A stretch of DNA of 58,770 bases, taken from the NCBI GenBank assembly GCA_018333865.1, contig JAGXSE010000028.1, positions 1 to 58,770 on the forward strand. Reading direction: 5' to 3'. Position 1 is the stretch's first letter; each line of letters opens with the position of its first letter. A program made the translations under genes and the position numbers. The notes below the pieces were generated by a model. That model saw only the letters and a list, made by a program, of their open reading frames with translations. It had not been told where the DNA came from and did not search any database. This stretch comes from Syntrophomonadaceae bacterium. GTDB taxonomy: Bacteria > Bacillota > PH28-bin88. Below are positions 39,677 to 48,323 of this stretch, piece after piece.

Positions 39677-41083
39677 ATGGGAGAAATAGTATGGGCCGGA
39701 TTTTTGCCCCATCCCCCAATCATTGTGCCAGAAGTTGGAGGCTCCGAGGGCCATCAGGCCGGGGCGACAGTCCGGGCGGTTGAGGAGGCGGTAAGACAGG
39801 CGCTGGCTGCAGACCCGGATGTTTTGTTGTGTATAAGTCCGCATGGTCCGGTTTTTAGCGACGCTGTGGCAATAAATACAATGCCGCAGGTGAGCGGTAG
39901 CCTGGCAGCTTTTGGGGCGCCTCAAGTCCGGCAGGAATACAAAAATTGCTTGGAACTGGTTGACCTGATTTCAGAAGAAAGCTGGCAGCGGGGAATCCAG
40001 ATCGCCCGAGTTAACAAAGAATTATGCCGGATTTATGGTGTGGCCGAAAAGCTGGATCACGGCTGTCTTGTGCCCCTGTACTTTATGCAAAAAGCCGGCT
40101 GGCAGGGTCCGGTAATACCCGTGACCGCCGGCATGTTGCCGGGAGAAGACCTGTATTCCTTCGGTGTAGCCGTAAAAGAGGCTATCGCCAGATCTTCCCT
40201 AAAAGCAGCTGTCCTGGCCAGCGGCGACCTTTCCCACTGCCTGCAACCCGGGGCACCATCCGGGTATAGCCCGGAAGGTGAAAGGTTTGACCAGGAGGTC
40301 GTGGCCTTGGTCCGGTCCATGGATGCGGAGGGGCTGGTGAGCATGGAACCTGAATTGGTGGAGAAAGCTGCCCAGTGTGGATTATCTTCTTTGATGATCA
40401 TGATGGGAACCTTAGATGGGAGGGCGGCAAGAGCTCAAGTCCTGGCTTACGAAGGGCCTTTTGGTGTGGGGTACCTGACGGCCGCAATCGCGCCAGGACA
40501 GGCAGATGCTGGGCGCTGCCTGGAGAATCGCCTGTTCAGCCAACGCCGGACAAGACTGGCTGAAGTCAGGAAAAAGGAATCCTTCCTGGTCCGGCTGGCC
40601 CGGGAAGCCCTGGAAACTTATCTTAAAGACGGCCGCATCATTCCCGTGCCGCCTGAACTTCCGCCTGAGTTCAGGACGGCTAAGGGTGTATTCGTTTCCC
40701 TGAAAAAGAACGGGCAGTTAAGGGGATGTATCGGCACGGTGGAGCCGGCCAGTGATTCTGTGGCGGAAGAGACAATAAGCAATGCCCTGGAAGCCGGGCT
40801 CAAGGATCCAAGGTTTAACCCGGTGGAGAAAAATGAATTGGCTGAGATAACTTATTCGGTGGATGTCCTTGAACCGCCCGAGCCGGCAGCTAGTTTGGCT
40901 CAATTGGATCCCAGGACTTATGGGGTAATTGTAAAAAGTGGCCGCAGGAAAGGGCTCTTGCTGCCCGATCTCGAAGGAGTGGACACCCCCGAAAAACAGG
41001 TAGAGATCGCTAAAGAAAAGGCGGGCATCCGGCCCCACGAAAAATATGACTTGGAAAGATTTAAGGTAGTCCGTTACCGGTAA
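39677..41083 (+). CDS. amrA: AmmeMemoRadiSam system protein: LigB/MEMO-like domain fused to AMMECR1
   Basis: A 468-residue two-domain protein. Residues 1 to about 275 resemble class III extradiol dioxygenase subunit B/MEMO, with candidate metal-site histidines H12 (FLPHPP), H56 (SPHGP), H128 and H187 (SGDLSH). Residues about 300-468 are an AMMECR1 domain with the signature LRGCIGT (349-355) and the later SGRRKGLLLPDLEGVDT. A radical SAM enzyme follows 27 bases later, as in the AmmeMemoRadiSam set (TIGR04335-04337). The reaction of the system is not known to me; MEMO proteins are reported to bind metal. ATG 39677 follows AAAGGAGGGTTGAC. Confidence 0.9.
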   Translation: MGEIVWAGFLPHPPIIVPEVGGSEGHQAGATVRAVEEAVRQALAADPDVLLCISPHGPVFSDAVAINTMPQVSGSLAAFGAPQVRQEYKNCLELVDLISEESWQRGIQIARVNKELCRIYGVAEKLDHGCLVPLYFMQKAGWQGPVIPVTAGMLPGEDLYSFGVAVKEAIARSSLKAAVLASGDLSHCLQPGAPSGYSPEGERFDQEVVALVRSMDAEGLVSMEPELVEKAAQCGLSSLMIMMGTLDGRAARAQVLAYEGPFGVGYLTAAIAPGQADAGRCLENRLFSQRRTRLAEVRKKESFLVRLAREALETYLKDGRIIPVPPELPPEFRTAKGVFVSLKKNGQLRGCIGTVEPASDSVAEETISNALEAGLKDPRFNPVEKNELAEITYSVDVLEPPEPAASLAQLDPRTYGVIVKSGRRKGLLLPDLEGVDTPEKQVEIAKEKAGIRPHEKYDLERFKVVRYR

Positions 41084-41110
41084 GGGGAGAAGGCAACAGG
41101 AGGGAACCAG

Positions 41111-42124
41111 GTGCAGGCAGCAATGTTTTTTGAAAAAATCGAAGATAGCCATGTCAGGTGCCTTTTATGCCCCCATGCCTGCCGGCTTGGAAGAGGAGAA
41201 ACCGGCAAGTGCCGAGTGCGGGTCAATCTTAACGGCAGCCTGGCAACTGCCAACTATGGTCTGGTAACGGCAATGGCCATGGACCCGATCGAAAAAAAGC
41301 CTCTTTATCACTTCTTTCCCGGCAAGGAGATCCTTTCAGTGGGGACTTTTGGGTGTAACCTGCGCTGTCCTTTCTGCCAGAACTGGTCAATAACCCATGG
41401 TGATTCGCCGAAGAAAAAAATTACTCCTGATTACCTGGTGTCCTTGGCAGAAGCCGCTAAACCGGATGGCACCTGTGTAGGGATTGCCTATACCTATTCA
41501 GAGCCATTGGTCTGGTATGAATTTGTAAGGGACACAGCGGCCTTGGCAGCGGCGAGGAATTTAAAAAATGTGCTGGTAACCAATGGAATGGTGCAAGAGG
41601 CTCCCTTAATAGAGCTGCTTAAATACATTGATGCCATGAACATTGATATTAAGGGATTTTCAGGCCGGTCTTATCAAAAACGGCTGGGAGGTTCTTTGCA
41701 AACAGTTTTAAATACTGCCAAAACAGCTTCCCGGAGAGGCTGCCATGTGGAAATAACCACCCTGATCGTCCCTGGGCTGAATGACCGGGAAGAAGAAATC
41801 GGGGAATTGACAACCTGGATCGCCGACAATCTGGGGGCCGACGTTCCCCTGCATTTGTCCCGCTACTTCCCCAACTACCAGATGACAGCCGACCCTACTC
41901 CGCTTGAGGTGATGGAAATGGCGAGAGATCTGGCCAGGGAAAAGCTAAACTATGTTTATTTAGGTAATACAAACCTGCCGGGGGCTGCTGACACCTATTG
42001 TCCCGAGTGCCAGGCCAAGCTGATCGAACGCCAGGGCTACAGGGTGATCCTGGCCGGGTTGGACGGGAGGACCTGCCGCCGCTGCGGGTATAAGGTATGG
42101 GGACACACCTGCCAGAAATCATGA
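41111..42124 (+). CDS. amrS: AmmeMemoRadiSam system radical SAM enzyme
   Basis: A 337-residue radical SAM protein related to pyruvate formate-lyase activases. The 4Fe-4S cluster motif is CNLRCPFC (C82, C86, C89). The N-terminus has four more cysteines (C17, C20, C24, C34; CLLCPHACR ... GKC), and the C-terminus carries CPEC and CRRCG pairs, suggesting extra metal sites. GTG 41111 follows AGGAGGGAACCAG. It forms a pair with the LigB/AMMECR1 fusion, and the substrate is unknown. Its stop codon coincides with the left end of palindromic repeat copy C. Confidence 0.92.
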   Translation: MQAAMFFEKIEDSHVRCLLCPHACRLGRGETGKCRVRVNLNGSLATANYGLVTAMAMDPIEKKPLYHFFPGKEILSVGTFGCNLRCPFCQNWSITHGDSPKKKITPDYLVSLAEAAKPDGTCVGIAYTYSEPLVWYEFVRDTAALAAARNLKNVLVTNGMVQEAPLIELLKYIDAMNIDIKGFSGRSYQKRLGGSLQTVLNTAKTASRRGCHVEITTLIVPGLNDREEEIGELTTWIADNLGADVPLHLSRYFPNYQMTADPTPLEVMEMARDLAREKLNYVYLGNTNLPGAADTYCPECQAKLIERQGYRVILAGLDGRTCRRCGYKVWGHTCQKS

Positions 42125-42273
42125 CGCAGGATGCAGGAAGCAGGAGGCAAGAGCCAGATGCTTAGAGACTAAAAGCCGCTTTTCCATCCTGTTTCCTGCC
42201 TCTTGCTTCCTGAACGGGACAGGAATGTCCCCAATTTTTACTCTTGCCTCTTGTTTCCTGCCTCCTGAAAGTG
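42123..42273 (+). repeat. Palindromic repeat copy C plus GTCCCC repeat and extra arm
   Basis: The ~93-base palindromic element (42123-42215) matches copies A and B, including CCAGATGCTTAG and the CTTTTCCATC segment. It is followed by GACAGGAATGTCCCC (42218-42232) and another partial arm (CTCTTGCCTCTTGTTTCCTG, from about 42242). The left end starts in the TGA stop of amrS. No plus-strand gene is seen between amrS and argC. Confidence 0.7.
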
Positions 42274-42329
42274 ACAAACCCCTTTTCCCATGGCTCTGCT
42301 TGCGCTTAAATTGCGCGGTAGTGATAACT

Positions 42330-42491
42330 TCAGGGCAGGATAGAGTCTTGCGACCAGTGATTTCTCCTGGCAGGGTATTTGGCATTTTCAGTCAAAGGAC
42401 AGGCCTGAAATCCAAGGATACCGTCCTGTTCAAGCTGGCACCTGCCTTCCCGCTGGTGAACGCAAGTTCCGTCACAGATTCGTTCTGGCAC
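42330..42491 (-). CDS. Small cysteine-rich protein, unknown function
   Basis: A 53-residue product starting MPERICDGTCVHQREGRC, with cysteines spaced C-x3-C-x7-C and a later ACPL. This pattern looks like the small Cys-rich proteins found singly in many clostridia, probably metal-binding. GTG 42491 has an ideal AGGAGG (42500-42505 on the complementary strand, eight bases away). The frame is open 12 codons further upstream without a site. It is transcribed divergently from argC, whose ArgR-like palindrome lies about 60 bases away. I do not recognise a function. Short length limits confidence. Confidence 0.55.
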   Translation of the reverse strand: MPERICDGTCVHQREGRCQLEQDGILGFQACPLTENAKYPARRNHWSQDSILP

Positions 42492-42547
42492 AGTATTCGC
42501 CTCCTGTTTTTTTATTATTATGTCCAAGCAGAAACAGACTAACCCTA

Positions 42548-42614
42548 TTGCATTTTTATGCAGCCATATGTATACTTATTGCATTGAAAGGGAAGACTAT
42601 TATGTTTAACATAA
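42548..42614 (+). promoter_or_regulatory. argC promoter with ArgR-type operator
   Basis: TTGCAT (42548-42553) and TATACT (42571-42576) with a 17-base spacer form the promoter. The perfect palindrome TGCATTTTTATGCA (42549-42562) overlaps the -35 box and fits the ARG-box pattern of a TGNAT half-site, four A/T bases and ATNCA. A second half-like site (TTGCATTGAA) and a near-palindrome TTATGTTTAACATAA (42600-42614) follow. Repression by ArgR/AhrC with arginine is the likely control, inferred from motif and position. Confidence 0.75.
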
Positions 42615-42642
42615 CTAAACATATGGCCTAGGAGGAATTCGC

Positions 42643-43683
42643 ATGTATAAAGTGGGTATAATTGGCGCTACCGGCTATACGGGCTTTGAGCTCACCAGAA
42701 TACTGAGCCGGCATCCTGATATAAAGCTGGAGGCCTTGACCTCCCAGAGTTATGAGGGAAAGTCAGCGGCAGACGTTTATCCGAGCCTGACTGGTTATGT
42801 GGATGCTGCCTGTGAAGCGCCGGAAATAGCAGGTGTGGTCTTCAGGTGTGATGTTGTTTTTGTAGCACTGCCCCACGGTCATGCTGTGCCGGTTGCATTG
42901 GAGGTTTATAGACAGGGCAAAAAAATGGTGGATTTAGGCGCCGACTTCCGTTTCAGCCAGGCGGCAATTTACCAGCAGTGGTACGGCCTCGAACACCAGG
43001 CGCCGGAACTTTTAAGACAGACGGTTTACGGCTTGCCCGAAATAAACCGCCAAAAAATTCGTGAGGCTCACATGGTTGCCAACCCGGGGTGTTATCCCAC
43101 CAGCGCTATCCTGGCCTTAGCGCCGGCTCTTGCTGCCGGCATGATCAGGCTTGACTCGATTGTAATCGATGCCAAGTCCGGTATCTCCGGCGCCGGCCGC
43201 AACGCAACCATTGGCAGCCTCTTTTCGGAGGTGAATGAGAGTGTCCAGCCCTATAATGTAGCCTGCCACCGGCATACGCCGGAAATTGAGCAGGCGCTCA
43301 GCCAACTGGCGGTGCAAGAGGTTACAGTTTCCTTCACTCCTCATTTAATCCCGATGACCAGGGGCATTTTAAGCACTGTATATGCCAGCTTGGATAAAAA
43401 AGTGACCACCGAAGAAGTCAGGGGAATTTACCAGTCCTATTACAGTGGGGAACCTTTTGTACAGATCCTGCCAGACGGTCAGTGGCCCAGAACCAAATCT
43501 GTATCTGGCTCCAACCACTGCCACTTGAACCTTACCGTAGACAGGCGCACCGGCCGGCTGGTGGTCGCTGCCGTAATCGATAACCTGGTTAAAGGCGCCG
43601 CTGGCCAAGGGGTGCAAAACATGAACCTGATGTTAGGTTTACCGGAAACCACCGGCCTGGATTTTTGCGGCATGTACCTGTAA
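42643..43683 (+). CDS. argC: N-acetyl-gamma-glutamyl-phosphate reductase
   Basis: Third step of arginine biosynthesis: NADPH-dependent reduction of N-acetylglutamyl phosphate to the semialdehyde. The 346-residue protein has the nucleotide-binding GATGYTGFEL (8-17) and catalytic C150 in NPGCYPTS, then SGISGAGRNAT and HRHTPEIEQ. ATG 42643 follows CTAGGAGGAATTCGC. It heads argC-J-B-D-F behind the ArgR-type promoter. Confidence 0.98.
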   Translation: MYKVGIIGATGYTGFELTRILSRHPDIKLEALTSQSYEGKSAADVYPSLTGYVDAACEAPEIAGVVFRCDVVFVALPHGHAVPVALEVYRQGKKMVDLGADFRFSQAAIYQQWYGLEHQAPELLRQTVYGLPEINRQKIREAHMVANPGCYPTSAILALAPALAAGMIRLDSIVIDAKSGISGAGRNATIGSLFSEVNESVQPYNVACHRHTPEIEQALSQLAVQEVTVSFTPHLIPMTRGILSTVYASLDKKVTTEEVRGIYQSYYSGEPFVQILPDGQWPRTKSVSGSNHCHLNLTVDRRTGRLVVAAVIDNLVKGAAGQGVQNMNLMLGLPETTGLDFCGMYL

Positions 43684-43734
43684 GAACGGGCCGGTTGTCA
43701 AAAAAATACTTGAACAGGAGGTTGTTGTCTGCCG

Positions 43735-44979
43735 ATGGGGACACTTAAGGCACAGATCAATGAAATAGCAGGCAAGGGAGTGACAGCCCCCCAAGGCTTT
43801 CTGGCTGCGGGTGTGGAAGCTGCGGTTAAAAAACCCGGCAAACGGGATGTTGCGGTGATTTTTTCAACTAAACCAGCGGTAGGGGCTGCCGTCTATACCC
43901 TAAATAAGGTTCAGGCCGCCCCGATTGGGGTGACTAAAGCGAACCTGCCGCATGGGTATGGGCCCCTCAGGGCAGCAGTTGTGAATAGCGGAAATGCCAA
44001 CGCCTGCACAGGGCAGCAGGGTGATGCAGATGCCCGCCGGATGGCTGACTTAACTGCCGAACTCCTGGGTGTTGAGAAGACCGAAGTGGCAGTTGCTTCT
44101 ACCGGGGTCATTGGGGTAACTTTACCCTTAGCCAGGGTGGAGGCCGGCATCCGGCAGGCTGTGCAAGAACTGGCTCCGGATGGGGGCGAACAGGTAGCCA
44201 GGGCAATTATGACAACAGACACCTTCAAAAAGGAACTGGCGGTCTTTATTGAACTGGGGGGGCGGCAAGTCACTATCGGCGCTGCGACAAAGGGCTCCGG
44301 AATGATCCATCCCAACATGGCTACCATGCTGGGGTTTATTACCACCGACGCTGCCATCACCGGCCAGGCACTGCATCAGGCCTTAGTTGAAGTAACCGGG
44401 AAAACTTTTAATATGCTGACAGTAGACGGAGACACATCCACAAATGACATGGTAGTCATGATCGCGAATGGGGCAGCCAATAATCCGGTGATTGAGGAAA
44501 AAGGGCCGGACTATGACCTGTTCAAATCAGCCCTGTACCATATCTGCGCTGGCCTAACCAGAATGATTGCCCAGGACGGGGAAGGGGCCACTAAACTGGT
44601 GGAGGTGCGGGTGCAGGGAGCCGAAACCGAAAGAGACGCCAGGCTGGCGGCAAAGGCAGTAGCCTGTTCCAATCTGGTAAAAACTGCTCTTTTTGGCTGT
44701 GATGCCAACTGGGGCCGGATTTTGGCGGCAGTTGGCTATTCGGGAGCGGATTTTGACCCGCTGACAGTGGATATATCAATCCATAGCCCTGCCGGCAGCG
44801 AACAGATGGCTAAAAACGGGGCCGGGATTCCCTTCGATGAGAAAAAAGCAAGGCAGATCCTGGAACAAAAAGAGATTGTGATCACAATCGATCTGCACCA
44901 GGGCCAGGGAAATGCTTTGGTATGGACCTGTGATTTCTCCTATGATTATGTCAAAATAAATGCTGACTACCGCACATAA
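43735..44979 (+). CDS. argJ: Glutamate N-acetyltransferase/amino-acid acetyltransferase
   Basis: ArgJ transfers the acetyl group from N-acetylornithine to glutamate, making the pathway cyclic; bifunctional forms also use acetyl-CoA. The 414-residue precursor contains the self-cleavage site KGSGMIHPNMATMLGF, with T197 as the expected N-terminal nucleophile of the beta chain. The presence of ArgJ and absence of argE or argA fit the acetyl-cycling route. ATG 43735 follows ACAGGAGG with somewhat long spacing. Confidence 0.97.
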   Translation: MGTLKAQINEIAGKGVTAPQGFLAAGVEAAVKKPGKRDVAVIFSTKPAVGAAVYTLNKVQAAPIGVTKANLPHGYGPLRAAVVNSGNANACTGQQGDADARRMADLTAELLGVEKTEVAVASTGVIGVTLPLARVEAGIRQAVQELAPDGGEQVARAIMTTDTFKKELAVFIELGGRQVTIGAATKGSGMIHPNMATMLGFITTDAAITGQALHQALVEVTGKTFNMLTVDGDTSTNDMVVMIANGAANNPVIEEKGPDYDLFKSALYHICAGLTRMIAQDGEGATKLVEVRVQGAETERDARLAAKAVACSNLVKTALFGCDANWGRILAAVGYSGADFDPLTVDISIHSPAGSEQMAKNGAGIPFDEKKARQILEQKEIVITIDLHQGQGNALVWTCDFSYDYVKINADYRT

Positions 44980-45008
44980 AGAACTGGCAAAAGGGGAGAA
45001 GGAGACCT

Positions 45009-45899
45009 ATGGATATTTCAGCCCGGGATAAGGCGGCCATTCTGGTTGAGGCCCTGCCCTATATCAAGAAATTTTACGGAAAAACAATCGTGATCAAGTA
45101 CGGCGGTCATGCCATGTTAAACCAGGAATTGAAACAGGCAGTGATGAATGATGTCATTCTAATGAAACTGGTCGGGATGCACCCGGTGCTGGTTCATGGC
45201 GGAGGGCCGGAAATCACCGACCTGCTCGAAAGATTGGCGATAAAATCCTCTTTCGTCAACGGCCTCCGGGTAACCGATGCAGCCACCATGGAAGTGGTGG
45301 AAATGGTCCTGGTTGGAAAAGTCAATCAGGAGATTGTGGGGTTAATTCAGCAGTTAGGTGGCAAGGCCATCGGCCTTTCCGGGAAAGACGGCGGTCTCTT
45401 GCAGGCTGTCAGGCAAAAAGCTCTGACAAAAAACCATGCGGGCCAGCCGGTGGAAGTCGATTTGGGTTTTGTGGGAGAAGTCAGCCAGGTTAACCCGGGT
45501 ATCCTGACGACAGTGATTGAAAAAGGATATATCCCGGTAATCGCTCCGGTGGCCATGGGATCAGATGGCATCAGCCTCAACATAAACGCAGACTACGTAG
45601 CGGGAGCTGTCGCGGCTTCCCTGCAGGCCGATAAGCTGGTGCTCCTGACTGATGTCGAAGGGATCTTTGCCGATTTCCGGGATCCCGCCACGCTGATTTC
45701 TTCTCTTCAGACAGCGCTGGTGCCGGAGTTGATCAGCCAGGGAGTTTTAAGCGGCGGCATGATCCCCAAAGTGGAATGCTGTGTTAAGGCCCTGGCGGCA
45801 GGAGTGAAAACTACCCATATTATTGACGGCCGCCAGCCTCATTCTATTCTATTGGAGGTATTCACCGACAAAGGAATTGGCACAATGGTGGTCAATTAA
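45009..45899 (+). CDS. argB: Acetylglutamate kinase
   Basis: Phosphorylates N-acetylglutamate with ATP, the second step of the pathway. The 296-residue protein has KYGGHAM, LVHGGGPEI and the C-terminal GGMIPKVECC and IIDGRQPHSILLE motifs. It has an N-terminal helix of about 25 residues before the first strand, the mark of arginine-inhibited hexameric enzymes, so feedback control here is likely. ATG 45009 follows AAGGGGAGAAGGAGACCT. Confidence 0.97.
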   Translation: MDISARDKAAILVEALPYIKKFYGKTIVIKYGGHAMLNQELKQAVMNDVILMKLVGMHPVLVHGGGPEITDLLERLAIKSSFVNGLRVTDAATMEVVEMVLVGKVNQEIVGLIQQLGGKAIGLSGKDGGLLQAVRQKALTKNHAGQPVEVDLGFVGEVSQVNPGILTTVIEKGYIPVIAPVAMGSDGISLNINADYVAGAVAASLQADKLVLLTDVEGIFADFRDPATLISSLQTALVPELISQGVLSGGMIPKVECCVKALAAGVKTTHIIDGRQPHSILLEVFTDKGIGTMVVN

Positions 45900-45962
45900 C
45901 CTGTTTAAACAAAATTTCGGCTGCACTGTTCAAACTTGCGCCGGACAAGGAGGCAGCAAAAA

Positions 45963-47156
45963 ATGGCGACTACCCAAGAGATTATGGAAAAAGGTAAAAA
46001 ATATGTCATGAACACCTATGGCAGGTTCCCTCTGGCCCTGGTAAAAGGCAACGGGGCCAAGGTCTGGGATGCTGACGGCAAAGAATACCTGGATTTTGTC
46101 GGAGGGTTGGCTGTCAACTCCTTGGGACACTGCCACCCCAAAGTGGCGACAGCGATCAAGAGTCAGGCGGAAACCATGCTTCATTGCTCCAACCTGTACT
46201 GGATTGAACCCCAGGTAGAACTTGCAGAAATGCTGGTAGAAAACTCCGACATGGATAAAGTGTTTTTCGCCAACAGCGGCGCCGAGGCTAACGAAGGAGC
46301 GATCAAACTAGCCAGGAAGTATGCCAAGAAACACTTGGGAGAAGATAAGTACGAGCTGATTACCATGCAGAAGTCCTTCCATGGCCGTACCCTGGCCACC
46401 CTCACCGCTACCGGCCAGGATAAATTCCATAAAGGTTATGCCCCCTTGCCGGTAGGGTTTCGTTATGTGCCTTTTAATGACCTGGATGCCCTGGCGGAAG
46501 CCGTCGGTCCCCATACCTGCGGGGTAATGCTGGAACCGGTCCAGGGAGAAGGCGGTGTTTTTGCTGCAACGCAGGAATACCTGGCTGGGGTAGCCGATAT
46601 TTGCCGGAGCAAAGGCCTCTTGCTGATCTTTGATGAGGTCCAGTGCGGGTTGGGACGGACAGGCAAACTGTTTGCTTACCAGCATTACGGTATCGTGCCT
46701 GACATTCTTACCCTGGCCAAGGCCCTCGGTGGCGGCGTCCCGATTGGGGCCCTCCTGGCGACAGAATCAGTTGCTGCCGCCTTCCAGCCGGGTGACCATG
46801 CTTCTACTTTTGGCGGAAACCCGCTGGCTGCTGCTGCCGGGGTGGCAGCCTTGTCAACCATCCTGGAAGAAGGTTTAGCCAAAAGGGCAGGGGAGGCAGG
46901 CCAGTACCTGAAGGAAAAACTGGCGGAAATCCAGTCAGCTGTTCAAGGAATAAAAGAAGTCCGCGGAATGGGGCTCCTATTGGGAATAGAACTGGATAGG
47001 GAGGTGGCTCCGATTATCGCCAGGTGCCACGAGAAAGGGCTCCTCCTGAGCAGTGCGGGTCCCCAGGTGCTCAGGCTGCTCCCGCCCCTTAATGTGACCG
47101 GAGCGGAAATTGACCAGGCCATGAATCTGCTGACAGATGCCCTGCATACAGTTTAG
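45963..47156 (+). CDS. argD: Acetylornithine aminotransferase
   Basis: PLP-dependent transfer of an amino group from glutamate to N-acetylglutamate semialdehyde. The 397-residue class III aminotransferase has the cofactor aspartate D224 (IFDEVQCGLGRTG) and Schiff-base lysine K253 (TLAKALGGG). The NSGAEANEGAIKLARKY and SFHGRTLATLTATG signatures are intact. ATG 45963 follows AAGGAGGCAGCAAAA; an upstream in-frame start at 45936 is unlikely. Confidence 0.97.
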   Translation: MATTQEIMEKGKKYVMNTYGRFPLALVKGNGAKVWDADGKEYLDFVGGLAVNSLGHCHPKVATAIKSQAETMLHCSNLYWIEPQVELAEMLVENSDMDKVFFANSGAEANEGAIKLARKYAKKHLGEDKYELITMQKSFHGRTLATLTATGQDKFHKGYAPLPVGFRYVPFNDLDALAEAVGPHTCGVMLEPVQGEGGVFAATQEYLAGVADICRSKGLLLIFDEVQCGLGRTGKLFAYQHYGIVPDILTLAKALGGGVPIGALLATESVAAAFQPGDHASTFGGNPLAAAAGVAALSTILEEGLAKRAGEAGQYLKEKLAEIQSAVQGIKEVRGMGLLLGIELDREVAPIIARCHEKGLLLSSAGPQVLRLLPPLNVTGAEIDQAMNLLTDALHTV

Positions 47157-47237
47157 CCTTGCCCTTAGGGGCAATTACAAGAGATTACCCCTTATTACTA
47201 CTCCGCCGCTGAGGCGGAAACTTAAGGAGGATATTAG

Positions 47238-48182
47238 TTGGACGCTTTAGCAAGAAAAAAAGACTTTCAAGGCCGGGACTTTATCAGTTTAAAGGACTAT
47301 GCCCCAGAGGAAATTAGCCATCTGCTCGACCTGGCGCAGGAGCTAAAGGCCCGGCAAAAACAGGGCCGGCCCCATCACCTCCTGGCCGGGAAAACCCTGG
47401 GCATGATTTTTCACAAGTCCTCCACCAGGACCAGGGTTTCCTTCGAGGTGGGCATGTTTCAGCTTGGTGGTCATGCCCTTTATCTGGGAGCCGACTTGCA
47501 GCTAAACCGGGGCGAAACCATTGCCGACACTGCCAGGACCCTGTCCCGTTACCTTGATGGCATCATGATCAGGACCTTTGCCCACAAAGATGTTTTGGAC
47601 CTGGCCGAACATGCCTCCATCCCGGTAATAAATGGGCTGACTGACCTCCTGCATCCCTGCCAGGTTTTGGCCGACCTTCTGACGATCAGGGAACATAAAG
47701 GCGGCCTCAGGGGGCTCAAGCTGACCTATGTGGGCGACGGCAATAACATGGCCCATTCCCTCATGTACGGCGGCGCCAAAATGGGCATGCATGTTGCCAT
47801 CGGCTCGCCCCAGGGATACCAGCCAAAGGCGGATATAGTCGCGGCTGCCTGGGAAATCGCCAGGGAAACCGGCGGATCGGTTGAGGTTACTGAAAGCCCC
47901 GAACATGCGGTATCCGGGGCGGATGTGGTGTATACCGATGTCTGGGCCAGTATGGGCCAGGAAGCGGAAAAAGCCGAACGGGCCCGCATCTTTGCTCCCT
48001 ACCAGGTAAATGCCGGCTTGCTTAAAGCCGCCAAGGACGACGGTATTTTCCTGCACTGCCTGCCGGCCTACCGGGGCCTGGAAGTCACTGACGAAGTCCT
48101 GGATGGCCATCATTCCGTTGTCTTCGATCAGGCCGAAAACCGGCTGCATGCCCAGAAGGCCATCATGGCCCTGACTATCTAG
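47238..48182 (+). CDS. argF: Ornithine carbamoyltransferase (anabolic)
   Basis: Makes citrulline from ornithine and carbamoyl phosphate. The 314-residue enzyme has the carbamoyl-phosphate loop SSTRTRVSFE (61-70), HPCQ (139-142) and the ornithine-site HCLPAYRG. The start is TTG 47238 after TTAAGGAGGATATTAG. The TAG stop is the first part of a TAGACAAGGGGACGG repeat, also seen next to the chemoreceptor stop at 58053. Confidence 0.96.
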   Translation: MDALARKKDFQGRDFISLKDYAPEEISHLLDLAQELKARQKQGRPHHLLAGKTLGMIFHKSSTRTRVSFEVGMFQLGGHALYLGADLQLNRGETIADTARTLSRYLDGIMIRTFAHKDVLDLAEHASIPVINGLTDLLHPCQVLADLLTIREHKGGLRGLKLTYVGDGNNMAHSLMYGGAKMGMHVAIGSPQGYQPKADIVAAAWEIARETGGSVEVTESPEHAVSGADVVYTDVWASMGQEAEKAERARIFAPYQVNAGLLKAAKDDGIFLHCLPAYRGLEVTDEVLDGHHSVVFDQAENRLHAQKAIMALTI

Positions 48183-48230
48183 ACAAGGGGACGGTTCTTT
48201 TGTCTTGTTCCTGTCTTGGGCGCTGAATTT
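48181..48230 (+). repeat. ACAAGGGGACGGTTCT repeat abutting the argF stop
   Basis: AGACAAGGGGACGGTTCT, then TTGTCTTG, CCTGTCTTGGGCG and CTGAATT, matches the minus strand of 58001-58054 in order. AGACAA and TTGTCT can pair, forming a small REP-like hairpin. The copy starts inside the argF stop codon. Confidence 0.75.
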
Positions 48231-48323
48231 CGACTGCCTTCGCGGTATATATTTTGGTATAGAATGGTGGTTTATCGCCTCGAAGAATTCTGATTACCTG
48301 TATAACTCTGGGAGGGATGGCTG

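Noticed and set aside
39410-39925. N-terminal 172-codon extension of the gamma-carbonic anhydrase frame
   Set aside because: It runs through a good minus-strand promoter, a GGGGAC repeat and the start of the opposite gene; the conserved protein begins at 39409 with its own ribosome binding site.
42119-42542. Frames of 88 and 105 codons on both strands between amrS and argC
   Set aside because: They translate the palindromic repeat or run antisense to the small cysteine-rich gene, and have low-complexity or irregular composition.
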